From an uncultured Sphingomonadaceae bacterium (GTDB lineage Bacteria; Pseudomonadota; Alphaproteobacteria; Sphingomonadales; Sphingomonadaceae): a DNA stretch of 64,000 nt. The position numbers and the translations under genes are program-made. Below are positions 36,657 to 46,355 of this stretch, in pieces. The stretch covers positions 62,001 through 126,000 of the forward strand of contig CANMVC010000002.1 of NCBI GenBank assembly GCA_947501325.1. Reading direction: 5' to 3'. Each line of letters begins with the position of its first letter. Position 1 is the stretch's first letter. Below the pieces are notes generated by a model. It was not told where the DNA came from, made no database searches, and was given only the letters and a program-made list of their open reading frames with translations.

Positions 36657-37373
36657 ATGAGCGAACCTAAACCATTAGCATCCCTGTCATCCTCTCTTCT
36701 GGCACGCAAGGGTGGCGCAAAGCCGGCAATGCGACGTCAGGGCATGGCATTTCCCACAGAGCAGGATCACGAAACGGAAGATCTTGGCTGGAACGATATG
36801 GGTTACGATACCAACCCGGATCACGAAGCCGCTCCAACCGCTGACCAAGGACCTGTGGAAGCAGATCAATATCATTATAATCCCTTGGCAGGCGCAATTC
36901 CCGAACCGGTTCCGGCTGTACGGAAACAGCAAGAAGAAATTGCTGCCAAATTGAGCCAGCATCCGAAGCGTGAAGCGGAACAGGTTCCTTCGCAAGAAGC
37001 TGCACCAGAGCAAAAAGCACCCGTCGCAGCAGCGGAACCAGCTATTCCCGTTCCACTTTCCATTTCGCGCGAAGTTGCTCCCTCGGTTGAAAATTCAAGT
37101 ATTGGTGCAGTACCTCCCCGCCCCAAAACGGCGACCGAAGCTGTTCAGCCGGCCAAAACGCGACGTCCGGCGAAAAAATCACGAACACGGAAAGCCAAGG
37201 CTGCGTTTACCTTACGTTTGGATGCCGACAGGCACCTGAAACTGCGGTTGGCGACAGCCGTCAAGAATGTTTCGGCACAGCAGTTGGTAACCAAAGCTGT
37301 GGACGAATATTTGATGACTATCCCCGAACTAGAAGACTTAGCAGAGCGCATTCCGTCACGCGGCGCTGCATAA
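36657..37373 (+). CDS. ParA partner with C-terminal ribbon-helix-helix-like domain
   Basis: 238 aa. Residues 1-~175 are low-complexity (Pro/Ala/Glu/Lys, with SSLLARKGGAKPAMRRQG near the start) and probably disordered. A very basic patch (KTRRPAKKSRTRKAKAA) precedes the last ~55 residues, AFTLRLDADRHLKLRLATA then NVSAQQLVTKAVDEYL, which fit a ribbon-helix-helix strand plus two helices. This is the layout of small ParG/ParB-like centromere binders, but longer. 18 bp after parA. DNA target unknown; no iterons were seen nearby. Confidence 0.75.
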   Translation: MSEPKPLASLSSSLLARKGGAKPAMRRQGMAFPTEQDHETEDLGWNDMGYDTNPDHEAAPTADQGPVEADQYHYNPLAGAIPEPVPAVRKQQEEIAAKLSQHPKREAEQVPSQEAAPEQKAPVAAAEPAIPVPLSISREVAPSVENSSIGAVPPRPKTATEAVQPAKTRRPAKKSRTRKAKAAFTLRLDADRHLKLRLATAVKNVSAQQLVTKAVDEYLMTIPELEDLAERIPSRGAA

Positions 37374-37409
37374 ACTGACGATATTGAATTTAATTGCGAG
37401 GGCATTGAT

Positions 37410-38849
37410 ATGAAACGCGATATGATACTGAAACTGGCCGCATCAACCATGGTCATTTCTACAACCCTGACTGGCTGTGGTCCGTTTGGAGGTGGTTCAG
37501 TCGCATCTTCGTCGAGCAAACCGGCTACGGTGAAAGATGGCGCGAAATACGCCAAGAAGGCAGAAAAAGCGCTTTCCAAAGGTCAGGTAGAAAACGCGGT
37601 TATCTATGCCGAGCGCTCCGTCGCCGGTGTGGGCAATGATCCCGAGACACGGGCATTGCTTGGTCAGGCCTATATGGCTGCCGGTCGTTTCTATTCTGCG
37701 GAACGCAGTTTTCTTGATGCCATGGAATTGGGCAAGAATGATGCACGCACCGTATTAAGCCTGAGCATGTCGCAATTGGCTCAGGGTAAAGCGAATAAGG
37801 CAAAGCAGCTGATTGAAGCCAATCGTCAATTCATTCCAACAGCCGACTATGGTCTGGCATTGGCGCTGATGGGCGATCCTAAAGCGGCGATCAGCCTATT
37901 GGAAAATGCCATTCGTTCGAACAATGCCTCTGGTCGTACACGTCAAAATCTGGGTCTGGCTTATGCACTGGATGGCCGCTGGAAAGAAGCGAAATTGATG
38001 GCGATGCAGGACATGACTCCTGCAACTGTCGACAATCGCATCATGCAATGGGCCCAAATGGCTCGTCCAGGCGCCTACGAAGTGCGTGTAGCATCGTTGC
38101 TGAACGTGCAGCCCATTGCCAATGATCCGGGTCAACCGGTCGGTTTGGCGCTGAACGCTGCGCCCTCTATGCCTGCTGTGGCAAGCCCTGCAGAAGATTA
38201 TAGCCGCGAAGTTGCAAGCTTCGACCGTGACACACCGCTTCCCGCTGTCGGCCCTGCGCCGGTTGCCGAATCCGATGTGGATTTCATGGCGAAAGAAAAT
38301 AACGTCAAGGTAACTCCGGTTGCTATTCCCGCCAGTGATGTAGGTGCAGCTGAAATCGAAGCACCGCTGATTAAGGCGGTCGCAGAGCCTGTTCGCGTTG
38401 CTCCTGAAAAAACCTTCATCGCCGAAGTCGAAGCGGCTCCGGCAGAGAAGCCAGCACCCGTTGCGAATGCAGCCGTACAGGCTATTTCGGTTGTGAAACC
38501 GGTCATGCAGAAAGTGGCTTTCGTGCCGCGCGCGCGGGCGATTGATACGGACAAGCATTTGGTGCAGCTCGGTGTCTTTTCCTCTCCGGAAAATGTGAAG
38601 CGCGCTTGGGGCATTTTGTCCACACAGAATAGCGATCTGAGCTCGTTTCAATATGCAAGTTCGCCGATCGAACGGAATGGCAAAACATTATATCGTCTAG
38701 CCGCCATGGGCTTTGGCAACGAAAGGTCAGCCAAAGATATGTGCGCGGGCATCAAAGCAAAAGGCGGAAATTGCATTGTGCGTAACGTCAAAGCGGTACG
38801 CCCGACCCAAATGGTCAGCAACGAACCACGGGAAATTGCTGCACGCTAA
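37410..38849 (+). CDS. TPR and SPOR domain lipoprotein
   Basis: 479 aa. Lipobox LTGC (Cys ~23). Residues ~45-220 are TPR-like helices (KAEKALSKGQVENAVIYAER, ALLGQAYMAAGRFYSAERSF, GRTRQNLGLAYALDGRWKEA). A long Ala/Pro/Val-rich linker follows, with the C-terminal SPOR domain at ~385-465 (KHLVQLGVFSSPENVKRAWG, SAKDMCAGIKAKGGNCIV). It resembles the SPOR proteins of the alphaproteobacterial division machinery. Preceded by GCGAGGGCATTGAT, 36 bp after the ribbon-helix-helix gene, so it belongs to that transcript. A second SPOR protein lies on the other side of ParA. Confidence 0.88.
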   Translation: MKRDMILKLAASTMVISTTLTGCGPFGGGSVASSSSKPATVKDGAKYAKKAEKALSKGQVENAVIYAERSVAGVGNDPETRALLGQAYMAAGRFYSAERSFLDAMELGKNDARTVLSLSMSQLAQGKANKAKQLIEANRQFIPTADYGLALALMGDPKAAISLLENAIRSNNASGRTRQNLGLAYALDGRWKEAKLMAMQDMTPATVDNRIMQWAQMARPGAYEVRVASLLNVQPIANDPGQPVGLALNAAPSMPAVASPAEDYSREVASFDRDTPLPAVGPAPVAESDVDFMAKENNVKVTPVAIPASDVGAAEIEAPLIKAVAEPVRVAPEKTFIAEVEAAPAEKPAPVANAAVQAISVVKPVMQKVAFVPRARAIDTDKHLVQLGVFSSPENVKRAWGILSTQNSDLSSFQYASSPIERNGKTLYRLAAMGFGNERSAKDMCAGIKAKGGNCIVRNVKAVRPTQMVSNEPREIAAR

Positions 38850-38872
38850 GACGGGCTATCTAACGATGTATT

Positions 38873-38902
38873 GGGCGGGAAAGCTAAAGAGCTTTTCCGC
38901 CC
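38873..38902. terminator. Hairpin at the convergence of the SPOR gene and pyrC'
   Basis: GGGCGGGAAAGCT pairs with AGCTTTTCCGCCC (one mismatch) around AAAG. Followed on the plus strand by TTATATAT. The stop codon of pyrC' lies inside the stem. Confidence 0.65.
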
Positions 38903-40104
38903 TTATATATGGCGCGTACGCGGCCTTGAACGGGCAGCTTGTCAAACGGCGTGTTTCCGGCGGCCGCAGCCATTTTGCGGGTATCAATCTGCCAGGGTGC
39001 ATCAAGATCGACGAGAATCAAATCAGCTTCAAACCCTTTGGCGATTTGACCAGCCTGCACGCCCAGTATTCTGGCCGGAGATGTCGAAAGCAATTCGAAC
39101 AATCGGCATAGATCAATATATCCGTCTCGCACGAGATTGAGTGATAGAGCGAGCAATGTCTCGGCTCCGGCCATGCCGAATTCTGCCTCCGCAAAGGGAA
39201 GGCGCTTGTCTTCGGGGCCGCGCGGGTCGTGACCAGATGAAATCACATCAATCGTCCCGTCTTTCACGGCTTCCAGACATGCCATGCGATCCTCTTCGCT
39301 CCTTAAAGGCGGGGATAGCTTGGCGAAGGTTCTAAAATCGCTGATCGCAATATCGGACAGGAAGAGGTGAGCCGGGGTGATTCCGCACGTGACTGGCAAT
39401 CCGTCGGCTTTTGCCTGACGAATCAGGTCGAGACCCTGTGCCGTGGTCACCTGCCGAAAATGCACTTTGGCGCCACTTTCGCGGACCAGCGCAATATCCC
39501 TAGCAATCGACAAGGCTTCTGCGCTGGCAGGGGCACTCGACAATCCCAGGCGTGTGGCCGTTTCGCCTGATGTTGCAGCCGCGCCAGCAGTCAGGCCGCG
39601 GTCTTCGCTATGCACAATCACCGGCATATCCAAAGACCGGCAATAATGGAGCAGCTTCAGCATGATGCCGCTATCAGCAATCCAGCTTCGGCCTGTTGAT
39701 ACAGCGCGCGCACCGGCCTGTTTCATCAGGCCAATTTCAGCGAGCTCCGCGCCTGCCAAGCCTTTGGTCGCCGCCGCTATAGGATGGGACCAGAGGTCGG
39801 GCTTACCCTCGGAAGCATTATGTTTGATCATCGCGGGCAAATCGAGCACCGGTGACTGGTCAGGCATCAGAGCCGCGCGCGTGATACCGCCAAAATGAAA
39901 AGCGGGCTTGTCGATCGCAAAAACACCCAGATCAACAATGCCAGGAGCCATGAGAGCACCATTACAATCAATCTGCGTGTAACCATTATCGGAAATTTCG
40001 GCGCCTATCTGGCTGATGCGATCGCCATCTACGGTTATATTACTGGCTTGAGGAATGTCTTTTCCAGAAACCAAAACCTGCGCGTTGGTAAATATCTGCT
40101 TCAT
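38884..40104 (-). CDS. Dihydroorotase-like protein lacking metal ligands (PyrC'/PyrX)
   Basis: 406 aa in the dihydroorotase fold ([52 protein letters not shown]). Two catalytic motifs are degraded: the HxH after PG(L/I)VDL reads GVF, and the usual TDHAPH reads SSGHDPR. A catalytic PyrC needs both. This is the pseudo-dihydroorotase type that assembles with aspartate carbamoyltransferase in many bacteria. Its ATG at 40104 overlaps the pyrB stop (ATGA), so the pair is translationally coupled. A true PyrC must be encoded elsewhere. Confidence 0.85.
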   Translation of the reverse strand: MKQIFTNAQVLVSGKDIPQASNITVDGDRISQIGAEISDNGYTQIDCNGALMAPGIVDLGVFAIDKPAFHFGGITRAALMPDQSPVLDLPAMIKHNASEGKPDLWSHPIAAATKGLAGAELAEIGLMKQAGARAVSTGRSWIADSGIMLKLLHYCRSLDMPVIVHSEDRGLTAGAAATSGETATRLGLSSAPASAEALSIARDIALVRESGAKVHFRQVTTAQGLDLIRQAKADGLPVTCGITPAHLFLSDIAISDFRTFAKLSPPLRSEEDRMACLEAVKDGTIDVISSGHDPRGPEDKRLPFAEAEFGMAGAETLLALSLNLVRDGYIDLCRLFELLSTSPARILGVQAGQIAKGFEADLILVDLDAPWQIDTRKMAAAAGNTPFDKLPVQGRVRAIYKGGKAL

Positions 40105-41105
40105 GACCAACCCTCCACGCCGCGCAATCTTCGGGTCAACACGTCCAGGCAGGCCATTCTGACTGCCACACCCATTTCGACCTGTTCCGTTATCGCGGAT
40201 CGATCCGGATCATCGGCGACGTCGCTACTAATTTCTACACCGCGGTTCATAGGCCCCGGGTGCATGACGAGAGCGTCGGACTTGGCCAGTTTCAGACGAT
40301 CTCGCGTCAGGCCATAGAGATGATGAAATTCCCGTGGACTGGGAATAAAATCACCATTCATCCGCTCATTCTGGAGCCGGAGCATCATTACGACGTCAGC
40401 TCCATCAAGGGCCTCATCGAAATGGGAAAAAGCCTCCACATTCATTCGGTCGAGGGCGGCGGGCAAAAGCGAAGTCGGCGCGCAAACGCGGACCTGCGCA
40501 CCCAATGTGGTCAGGCAATAGATATTGGAGCGTGCAACCCGGCTGTGCATGACATCGCCGCAAATAGTGATGGTAAGGCCGCTAATATCTCCCTTGCGCC
40601 GCTGGATTGTCAGTGCGTCCAGTAACGCTTGGGTTGGATGTTCATGGCTGCCATCGCCAGCATTGAGCACGGGGCAATCCACCTTGTCGGCAATTAGCTG
40701 CACTGCGCCCGAACTTGCATGACGGATGACGATAGCGTCCGCGCGCATGGCGTTGAGCGTTACGGCTGTATCGATCAGTGTCTCACCCTTTTTCACGCTG
40801 GACTGTGCGGCGTGCATGTTAACGACATCCGCGCCCATTCTTTTGCCGGCGATCTCAAAGGAGAGCAGGGTGCGGGTGCTGTTTTCAAAGAAGGCATTAA
40901 TGACCGTTAGGCCGTCGAGCCGGTTGGTGTGCTTACTGGATTGGCGGTTTAGATTGACCCACTGTTCGGCCTCTTTCAGCAGAAATAATATCTCCCACGG
41001 CTGTAATCCTGCTATGCCCAGGAGGTGGCGATGGGGAAAAGCGTCCGACCCTGCTGGAAACTGATGTCCGGCGGTCGAAGGTGAGCCTGTTTGGTCAATT
41101 GTCAT
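40101..41105 (-). CDS. pyrB: Aspartate carbamoyltransferase, catalytic subunit
   Basis: Second step of pyrimidine synthesis; 334 aa. Carbamoyl-phosphate binding [20 protein letters not shown], then [12 protein letters not shown], aspartate-binding region with [20 protein letters not shown] and the C-terminal [20 protein letters not shown]. No regulatory pyrI is present, consistent with the class that pairs with a pseudo-dihydroorotase. First of the pair with pyrC', and 22 bp downstream of ruvX. Confidence 0.96.
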   Translation of the reverse strand: MTIDQTGSPSTAGHQFPAGSDAFPHRHLLGIAGLQPWEILFLLKEAEQWVNLNRQSSKHTNRLDGLTVINAFFENSTRTLLSFEIAGKRMGADVVNMHAAQSSVKKGETLIDTAVTLNAMRADAIVIRHASSGAVQLIADKVDCPVLNAGDGSHEHPTQALLDALTIQRRKGDISGLTITICGDVMHSRVARSNIYCLTTLGAQVRVCAPTSLLPAALDRMNVEAFSHFDEALDGADVVMMLRLQNERMNGDFIPSPREFHHLYGLTRDRLKLAKSDALVMHPGPMNRGVEISSDVADDPDRSAITEQVEMGVAVRMACLDVLTRRLRGVEGWS

Positions 41106-41127
41106 TAAAGCCAGCCCTATAGAGCCA

Positions 41128-41589
41128 TCATTCTACGGCGGCAAGCCCGTCAATTGCTCCTTGCAAAATATAAGCGGCTGCCATCTGGTCGACCACCTTG
41201 CTGCGACGTTTCCTGCTGACATCGGCTGCAATTAAATCGCGTGTGACCGCCTGCGTGCTCCAGCGTTCGTCCCAGAGCAGAATAGGCAATCCCACAGGGC
41301 GCAAATTCTGGGCGAAGGATTTTGCCGCTTGCGTCTGTTTGCTTTGGCTGCCGTCCAGATTGAGCGGCAGCCCGACCACAAAACCGGATACAAACTGATC
41401 AGCAATAACCGTTTTTATTCTTTCCAGATCTTTCGAGAATTTGCGCCTTTCTATCGTTTCAGCGGCAGTTGCGATCATCCACTGGGCATCACAAAGCGCC
41501 ATGCCAACCGTCTTGGTGCCAACGTCAAGCCCCAGCAGGCGGCCACCATCGGGAAGGGCCGCCCGAAAAGCGCTTCGGTCATCTGTCAT
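41128..41589 (-). CDS. ruvX: Putative pre-16S rRNA nuclease / Holliday-junction resolvase-like YqgF
   Basis: 153 aa, RNase H fold. [19 protein letters not shown] carries the first catalytic Asp; [20 protein letters not shown] and [12 protein letters not shown] the others (Glu, Asp near [15 protein letters not shown]). It processes the 5' end of 16S rRNA. The start overlaps the end of the upstream DUF3089 gene by 1 bp. It heads a ruvX-pyrB-pyrC' run. Confidence 0.95.
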   Translation of the reverse strand: MTDDRSAFRAALPDGGRLLGLDVGTKTVGMALCDAQWMIATAAETIERRKFSKDLERIKTVIADQFVSGFVVGLPLNLDGSQSKQTQAAKSFAQNLRPVGLPILLWDERWSTQAVTRDLIAADVSRKRRSKVVDQMAAAYILQGAIDGLAAVE

Positions 41590-42713
41590 CAGCGCGAGAG
41601 AAATGCAGTCATCCTTTTCATCACATCAGCGCGCACGTTACGCCAGAAGAGGCTGTAATCATAGACGTGATAATTGTTGCCGGGCAGGGTATAGGGGCCC
41701 AGATCAGGCGGATCACCAATCAGCAAAAATCCGCGATCATCACAGCGCGCCGGAACGGCACCTACGATCAGCGTCGCGTCGCTCAATTCGTCATTGGGGA
41801 CGAGCGTTCCGAGATTATTTTCCGCCACCGCTTTGGAATTGGTATCACCATTAATCGGGTTGGTGCAAAGCAGGTTGGTACCTTTGCGCGGCTCACCGTT
41901 AAATCCGATCGTTGTATCATAGACTTCGACGATCCGGCCATAATCTGCGGGTTCTGCAAAGCTTTCCCAACTCAGCAAGCAATTGGTTTGCTCTGCCGTT
42001 TCGCAGACATCGAGGCCTAGAGCCGGCACATCTGCCTCAATTGAGACCGGCCAACCAACGACATAGGCTGCGACGATCCGATTGGCGAGCGGCGTACCCG
42101 CTACACGGTCCTTCAACAAGTTGGTGAGATGTAGGCTACCCTGACTATGCCCGGCTAATATGATCGGGCGATCATCAGGGACTTCGCGGATGAAATAGTC
42201 AAAGGCGATGAGAACATCCTGATAGGCGGCGTCCAGTGCCTGTTGTCCTTCTTTCTTTTCGGTCAGAAATGCGCCCAGCGTGGCTTGGCGGTAGCGGGGT
42301 GCCCAGACATCGCCCGCCTTATTGAACGCGCTAGCCTGTCCGCGCAGGAAGATTTTGGTCCGGTCTTCCGTTTCTTTGTCGCCTAGCGGGGCATTCCATT
42401 TTGATTTGTCGATAAATGAGGTGGGATGGATAAAGAAAATTGCGGCGCGCTGATCTTCTTTCGGGCCGACTCCGTTGGGTTCATAACCCTGCGGCAACCA
42501 CAAGGCGGGATTTCCCTTTTTAATCTCGGGGCGGGCATACCACATCCCAACATCCGCATAGATGCTGTCCTCCAGCACCTCCTGCGCCTGGAATTCTGTT
42601 TCGGGGACAAACACCACTTCAGCTAGGTCCTCCCCATATACACGCAGGACAAAGGCGCCTGCGAGGACCAGGACAACCATGACCGCAACGAAATAGAGAA
42701 ATTTACGCGCCAA
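41589..42713 (-). CDS. DUF3089 alpha/beta-hydrolase-like membrane-anchored protein
   Basis: 374 aa. The N-terminus has one membrane segment ([19 protein letters not shown]), leaving a periplasmic domain. [20 protein letters not shown], then the nucleophile elbow [13 protein letters not shown] (Ser in GHSQG) and a C-terminal [16 protein letters not shown] with the His, together fit the DUF3089 family of alpha/beta hydrolases. Substrate unknown. It overlaps ruvX at its 3' end, so it is in that operon, and diverges from gatC with 130 bp between. Confidence 0.88.
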   Translation of the reverse strand: MARKFLYFVAVMVVLVLAGAFVLRVYGEDLAEVVFVPETEFQAQEVLEDSIYADVGMWYARPEIKKGNPALWLPQGYEPNGVGPKEDQRAAIFFIHPTSFIDKSKWNAPLGDKETEDRTKIFLRGQASAFNKAGDVWAPRYRQATLGAFLTEKKEGQQALDAAYQDVLIAFDYFIREVPDDRPIILAGHSQGSLHLTNLLKDRVAGTPLANRIVAAYVVGWPVSIEADVPALGLDVCETAEQTNCLLSWESFAEPADYGRIVEVYDTTIGFNGEPRKGTNLLCTNPINGDTNSKAVAENNLGTLVPNDELSDATLIVGAVPARCDDRGFLLIGDPPDLGPYTLPGNNYHVYDYSLFWRNVRADVMKRMTAFLSR

Positions 42714-42843
42714 TTATTTTACTCCAATTTGGGCTATAGCCGCTCATTCAACTTGAAGCGGCCTCGCGCCAGTGCTAGCGGCGCGAAGTACACAATAGTC
42801 TGTGCTATTACCCGAAAAAAGATGAACCGATAAAGAATGAAAT

Positions 42844-43131
42844 ATGTCAGTCGATAAAGAAACCGTGAAAAAGATCGCAAGCCTGTCTCGGATCGCCGTA
42901 ACGGAGGCAGAAGCCGACGCATTGGTGCCAGAGCTCAACAACATCCTCGGATGGGTTGAGCAACTGGGCGAAGTGGATTGTTCCAAGGTCGAACCGATGA
43001 CCGCCGTGATCCCGAACAAACTGCGCATGCGCGACGATGTGGTTACCGATGGTAATGTTCGCGAGAAGGTCCTGGCTAATGCGCCGGCGGCCGAGCATGG
43101 CTTTTTTGGCGTGCCGAAGGTGATTGAATAA
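42844..43131 (+). CDS. gatC: Asp-tRNA(Asn)/Glu-tRNA(Gln) amidotransferase subunit C
   Basis: 95 aa; [20 protein letters not shown] and [15 protein letters not shown] are the standard GatC blocks. It stabilises the GatA-GatB complex. Its stop overlaps the gatA start (TAATG), and gatC-gatA-gatB are contiguous. In the 130 bp upstream two small hairpins (GCCGCT/AGCGGC and CGCGCC/GGCGCG) are visible. Confidence 0.97.
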   Translation: MSVDKETVKKIASLSRIAVTEAEADALVPELNNILGWVEQLGEVDCSKVEPMTAVIPNKLRMRDDVVTDGNVREKVLANAPAAEHGFFGVPKVIE

Positions 43132-44615
43132 TGGCTGAGATTTTTGAACTGGGCATAGCGGACATTCGCAGTGGCGTGGCTTCCGGCGATTTTACCGCTA
43201 AGGAAGTGGCTGAGACCTTCATCGCTCGTGTGAGCTCTGCTAAAGCCCTTAACGCGGTTCTCGTTGAAACCCCTGATCATGCGCTGGCAGCCGCCGACGC
43301 GACCGACAAGGCAAAGGCAGCAGGCGAGACGCTTGGTAAAATGGCTGGCGTGCCGATTGGTATGAAAGACCTGTTTTGTACCGAAGGTGTTGCGACAACG
43401 GCCGGCAGCCTGATTCTGGAAGGTTTTACGCCCCAGTATGAGTCCACGGTATCGTCCAATCTGTTCAAAGCTGGCGCTGGCATGCTCGGCAAGCTGAATA
43501 TGGACCAGTTTGCGATGGGTTCCTCCAATGAAACCAGTGCTTTTGGCAATGTGATTTCGCCATGGCGCCGCAATGATGGCGGCAATACGGATTTGGCTCC
43601 CGGCGGTTCTTCCGGCGGCAGTGCAGCGGTTGTTGCTGGCCGCATCGCGCCTGCAGCAACCGGCACCGACACGGGCGGTTCCATCCGTCAACCAGCGGCT
43701 TTTGTGGGGATTACCGGTTTCAAACCAACTTATGGTCGCTGTTCTCGCTGGGGCACAATTGCCTTTGCCAGTTCGCTCGATCAGGCCGGGCCAATGGCGC
43801 ATGATGTGCGCGATTGTGCCATCATGCTCGAAGCCATGGCAGGGTTTGATCCCAAGGATTCGACGTCGCTCGATTTGCCTGTTCCCGAGTGGGAAGCTGG
43901 TCTGAAAAGCGACCTTACCGGGAAGCGTATCGGTATCCCCAAAGAATATCGGGTCGACAATATGCCGCCGGAAATCGATGCTTTGTGGCAGCAAGGTATA
44001 GAATGGCTGAAAGACGCTGGCGCGAAAATCGTGGAAGTATCCTTGCCGCACACCAAATATGCGCTTCCCGCCTACTATATTATCGCGCCAGCAGAGGCTT
44101 CATCCAATCTCGCGCGCTATGACGGTGTGCGCTACGGGATGCGCGATCTGCCGGACGGTGCTGGGCTGCAGGACATGTACGCCGCAACCCGCGAGTCTGG
44201 CTTTGGCCCTGAGGTGAAGCGCCGGATCATGATTGGCACCTATGTGCTGTCGGCTGGCTATTATGACGCTTATTATACTCAGGCGCAGAAAGTGCGTACC
44301 TTGATCTCACAGGATTTCGATAAGGCTTGGGAAAGCTGTGACTTGCTGCTGACCCCGACAGCTCCTAGTGCTGCCTTTGGACTGGGTGAGAAAAGCGATG
44401 ATCCGCTGGCTATGTATCTGAACGACGTGTTCACGGTGCCGAGCTCTCTGGCGGGATTGCCGGCCATGTCAGTACCGGCGGGACTGGACGGGCAGGGACT
44501 TCCTCTGGGATTACAGATTATCGGTAAGGCACTGGACGAACAGGGCGTGTTTAACGCCGGACTGGCATTGGAAGAACGTGCCGGCTTTGTTGCGAAACCG
44601 GAGCAGTGGTGGTGA
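43131..44615 (+). CDS. gatA: Asp-tRNA(Asn)/Glu-tRNA(Gln) amidotransferase subunit A
   Basis: 494-aa amidase-signature enzyme that frees ammonia from glutamine for transamidation of Glu-tRNA(Gln) and Asp-tRNA(Asn). The Ser-cisSer-Lys triad is in [10 protein letters not shown] (Lys), [14 protein letters not shown] and [17 protein letters not shown]. Overlaps gatC by one base and runs straight into gatB. This pathway, with GatB and a non-discriminating synthetase, supplies Gln-tRNA. Confidence 0.98.
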   Translation: MAEIFELGIADIRSGVASGDFTAKEVAETFIARVSSAKALNAVLVETPDHALAAADATDKAKAAGETLGKMAGVPIGMKDLFCTEGVATTAGSLILEGFTPQYESTVSSNLFKAGAGMLGKLNMDQFAMGSSNETSAFGNVISPWRRNDGGNTDLAPGGSSGGSAAVVAGRIAPAATGTDTGGSIRQPAAFVGITGFKPTYGRCSRWGTIAFASSLDQAGPMAHDVRDCAIMLEAMAGFDPKDSTSLDLPVPEWEAGLKSDLTGKRIGIPKEYRVDNMPPEIDALWQQGIEWLKDAGAKIVEVSLPHTKYALPAYYIIAPAEASSNLARYDGVRYGMRDLPDGAGLQDMYAATRESGFGPEVKRRIMIGTYVLSAGYYDAYYTQAQKVRTLISQDFDKAWESCDLLLTPTAPSAAFGLGEKSDDPLAMYLNDVFTVPSSLAGLPAMSVPAGLDGQGLPLGLQIIGKALDEQGVFNAGLALEERAGFVAKPEQWW

Positions 44616-44617
44616 GC

Positions 44618-46114
44618 ATGACAGAATCAACATATCGTATTCAGGGTGGAACCGGCGAATGGGAGGTCGTAATCGGCCTCGAAGTTCATGCGCAGATAAC
44701 CACCAACGCGAAGCTCTTTTCCGGAGCCTCTACGGAATTTGGCGCGGAGCCGAACACGCAGGTTAGTCTGGTGGACGCGGCCATGCCGGGAATGCTGCCG
44801 GTCTTGAACAAGGAATGCGTGCGCCAAGCCGTGCGCACGGGTCTTGCTATCAATGCGCAGATTAACAAATATTCGCGTTTTGACCGCAAAAACTATTTCT
44901 ATGCTGATCTGCCGCAGGGCTATCAGATTTCCCAGCTCTATCATCCGATCGTGGGTGAAGGCAAAATCGAAATCTCGCTCGACGAGAAAGATCCTGACGC
45001 GCACGGTAAGACCATTGGCGTAGAACGTATCCATATCGAGCAGGATGCTGGCAAGCTGATGCATGATCAGCATCCGACGATGAGCTATGTTGATCTTAAT
45101 CGCTGTGGTGTCGCCTTGATGGAAATCGTATCCATGCCGGATATGACATCTCCCAAGGACGCAGCCGCTTATGTTCGTAAGCTCAGATCAATTCTCCGTT
45201 ATATTGGCAGCTGTGACGGCAATATGGAGCAGGGTTCGATGCGCGCCGATGTGAATGTTTCCGTCCGCAAGCCAGGAGGTGAGCTGGGAACGCGGACCGA
45301 AACCAAAAACGTAAATTCGATGCGCTTCATTCAGCAGGTCATCGAATATGAAGCCCAGCGCCAGGTGGATGTGATCGAAAGCGGCGGGGAGATTGTTCAG
45401 GAAACCCGGCTCTTTGATCCCGACAAAAATGAAACCCGGTCGATGCGGTCCAAAGAAGATGCACATGATTACCGCTATTTTCCCGACCCGGACCTTTTGC
45501 CGCTAGAACTTGAAGATGACTTTATCTTTGATTGCAAAGCGAGCCTGCCCGAACTTCCTGATGAAAAACGGGCGCGGTATAAAAACGTCCTTGGCCTCAG
45601 CGCCTATAATGCCGCCGTTCTTACGGCCGAGCACGAGACCGCGCTTTGGTTCGAAGAATTGCTGGAAACCACGGACGAGCCAGAAAAAATCGCCAGCTCT
45701 GCAGCAAATTGGCTGACATCAGAATTGTTCGGGGCGCTTAACAAAATGGGATTATCTATCGAAAAAAGCCCCGTGTCTCCGCAGCAGGCAGCAGAGCTTC
45801 TCGGTTTGATCGCAGATGGCACGATTTCGGGTAAAATCGCCAAGCAAGTGTTCGAAATCATGCTTGAAACCGGGGACGGCGCGGCTAAAATCGTCGAAGA
45901 AAAGGGGTTGAAGCAGGAATCCGATACCGGCGCGATCGAGAAGGTGATCGCTGACGTCATGGCGGCAAACGAAGATAAGGTTGCCCAATATCGCGGCGGC
46001 AAGGACAAATTATTCGGTTTCTTCGTCGGTCAGACGATGAAGGCGATGCAGGGCAAGGCCAACCCGCAAGTGGTCAATGAGCTTCTCAAAAAGACGTTGG
46101 GCGAAGCGGGTTAG
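44618..46114 (+). CDS. gatB: Asp-tRNA(Asn)/Glu-tRNA(Gln) amidotransferase subunit B
   Basis: 498 aa from the ATG at 44618, three bases after the gatA stop; an in-frame GTG at 44606 overlaps gatA. Kinase-transamidase domain: [40 protein letters not shown] and [21 protein letters not shown]-terminal YqeY-like tail ([20 protein letters not shown]). It activates the tRNA-bound acid with ATP before amidation. Confidence 0.98.
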   Translation: MTESTYRIQGGTGEWEVVIGLEVHAQITTNAKLFSGASTEFGAEPNTQVSLVDAAMPGMLPVLNKECVRQAVRTGLAINAQINKYSRFDRKNYFYADLPQGYQISQLYHPIVGEGKIEISLDEKDPDAHGKTIGVERIHIEQDAGKLMHDQHPTMSYVDLNRCGVALMEIVSMPDMTSPKDAAAYVRKLRSILRYIGSCDGNMEQGSMRADVNVSVRKPGGELGTRTETKNVNSMRFIQQVIEYEAQRQVDVIESGGEIVQETRLFDPDKNETRSMRSKEDAHDYRYFPDPDLLPLELEDDFIFDCKASLPELPDEKRARYKNVLGLSAYNAAVLTAEHETALWFEELLETTDEPEKIASSAANWLTSELFGALNKMGLSIEKSPVSPQQAAELLGLIADGTISGKIAKQVFEIMLETGDGAAKIVEEKGLKQESDTGAIEKVIADVMAANEDKVAQYRGGKDKLFGFFVGQTMKAMQGKANPQVVNELLKKTLGEAG

Positions 46115-46216
46115 ATTAGCGGCGCGATGGCGCAAAGCGGGCTTGCCCTTTGGGCATTGATCCGCTAGGCGCACGCGTCAATCAAAATTCGATAGTGATT
46201 TGACGGTGTAACTCGT

Positions 46217-46301
46217 GCGGGCGTGGCGGAATTGGTAGACGCGCCAGATTTAGGTTCTGGTATCTTAGGGTGTGGGGGTTCGAGTCCCTTCGCCCGCACC
46301 A
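46217..46301 (+). tRNA. tRNA-Leu (anticodon TAG), CCA encoded
   Basis: 85 nt class-II tRNA. Acceptor GCGGGCG/CGCCCGC, D arm with AATTGGTAGACGC, anticodon stem CCAGA/TCTGG around TTTAGGT, variable arm, T arm GGGGG-TTCGAGT-CCCTT, encoded CCA. Reads CUA and other CUN codons, including the CTA run of the leuA leader. Confidence 0.97.
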
Positions 46302-46355
46302 AATTCACCGATAAATGGATCGAAACAGAAATTATGAAGGCATTAAAGGGTAATC

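Noticed and set aside
36657-37373. Plasmid partition locus or integrated plasmid
   Set aside because: ParA and its partner are surrounded by core chromosomal genes, with no replication gene, iterons or integrase.
42747-42793. Two small hairpins upstream of gatC as a riboswitch
   Set aside because: Short stems only, no conserved motif of any riboswitch class known to me.
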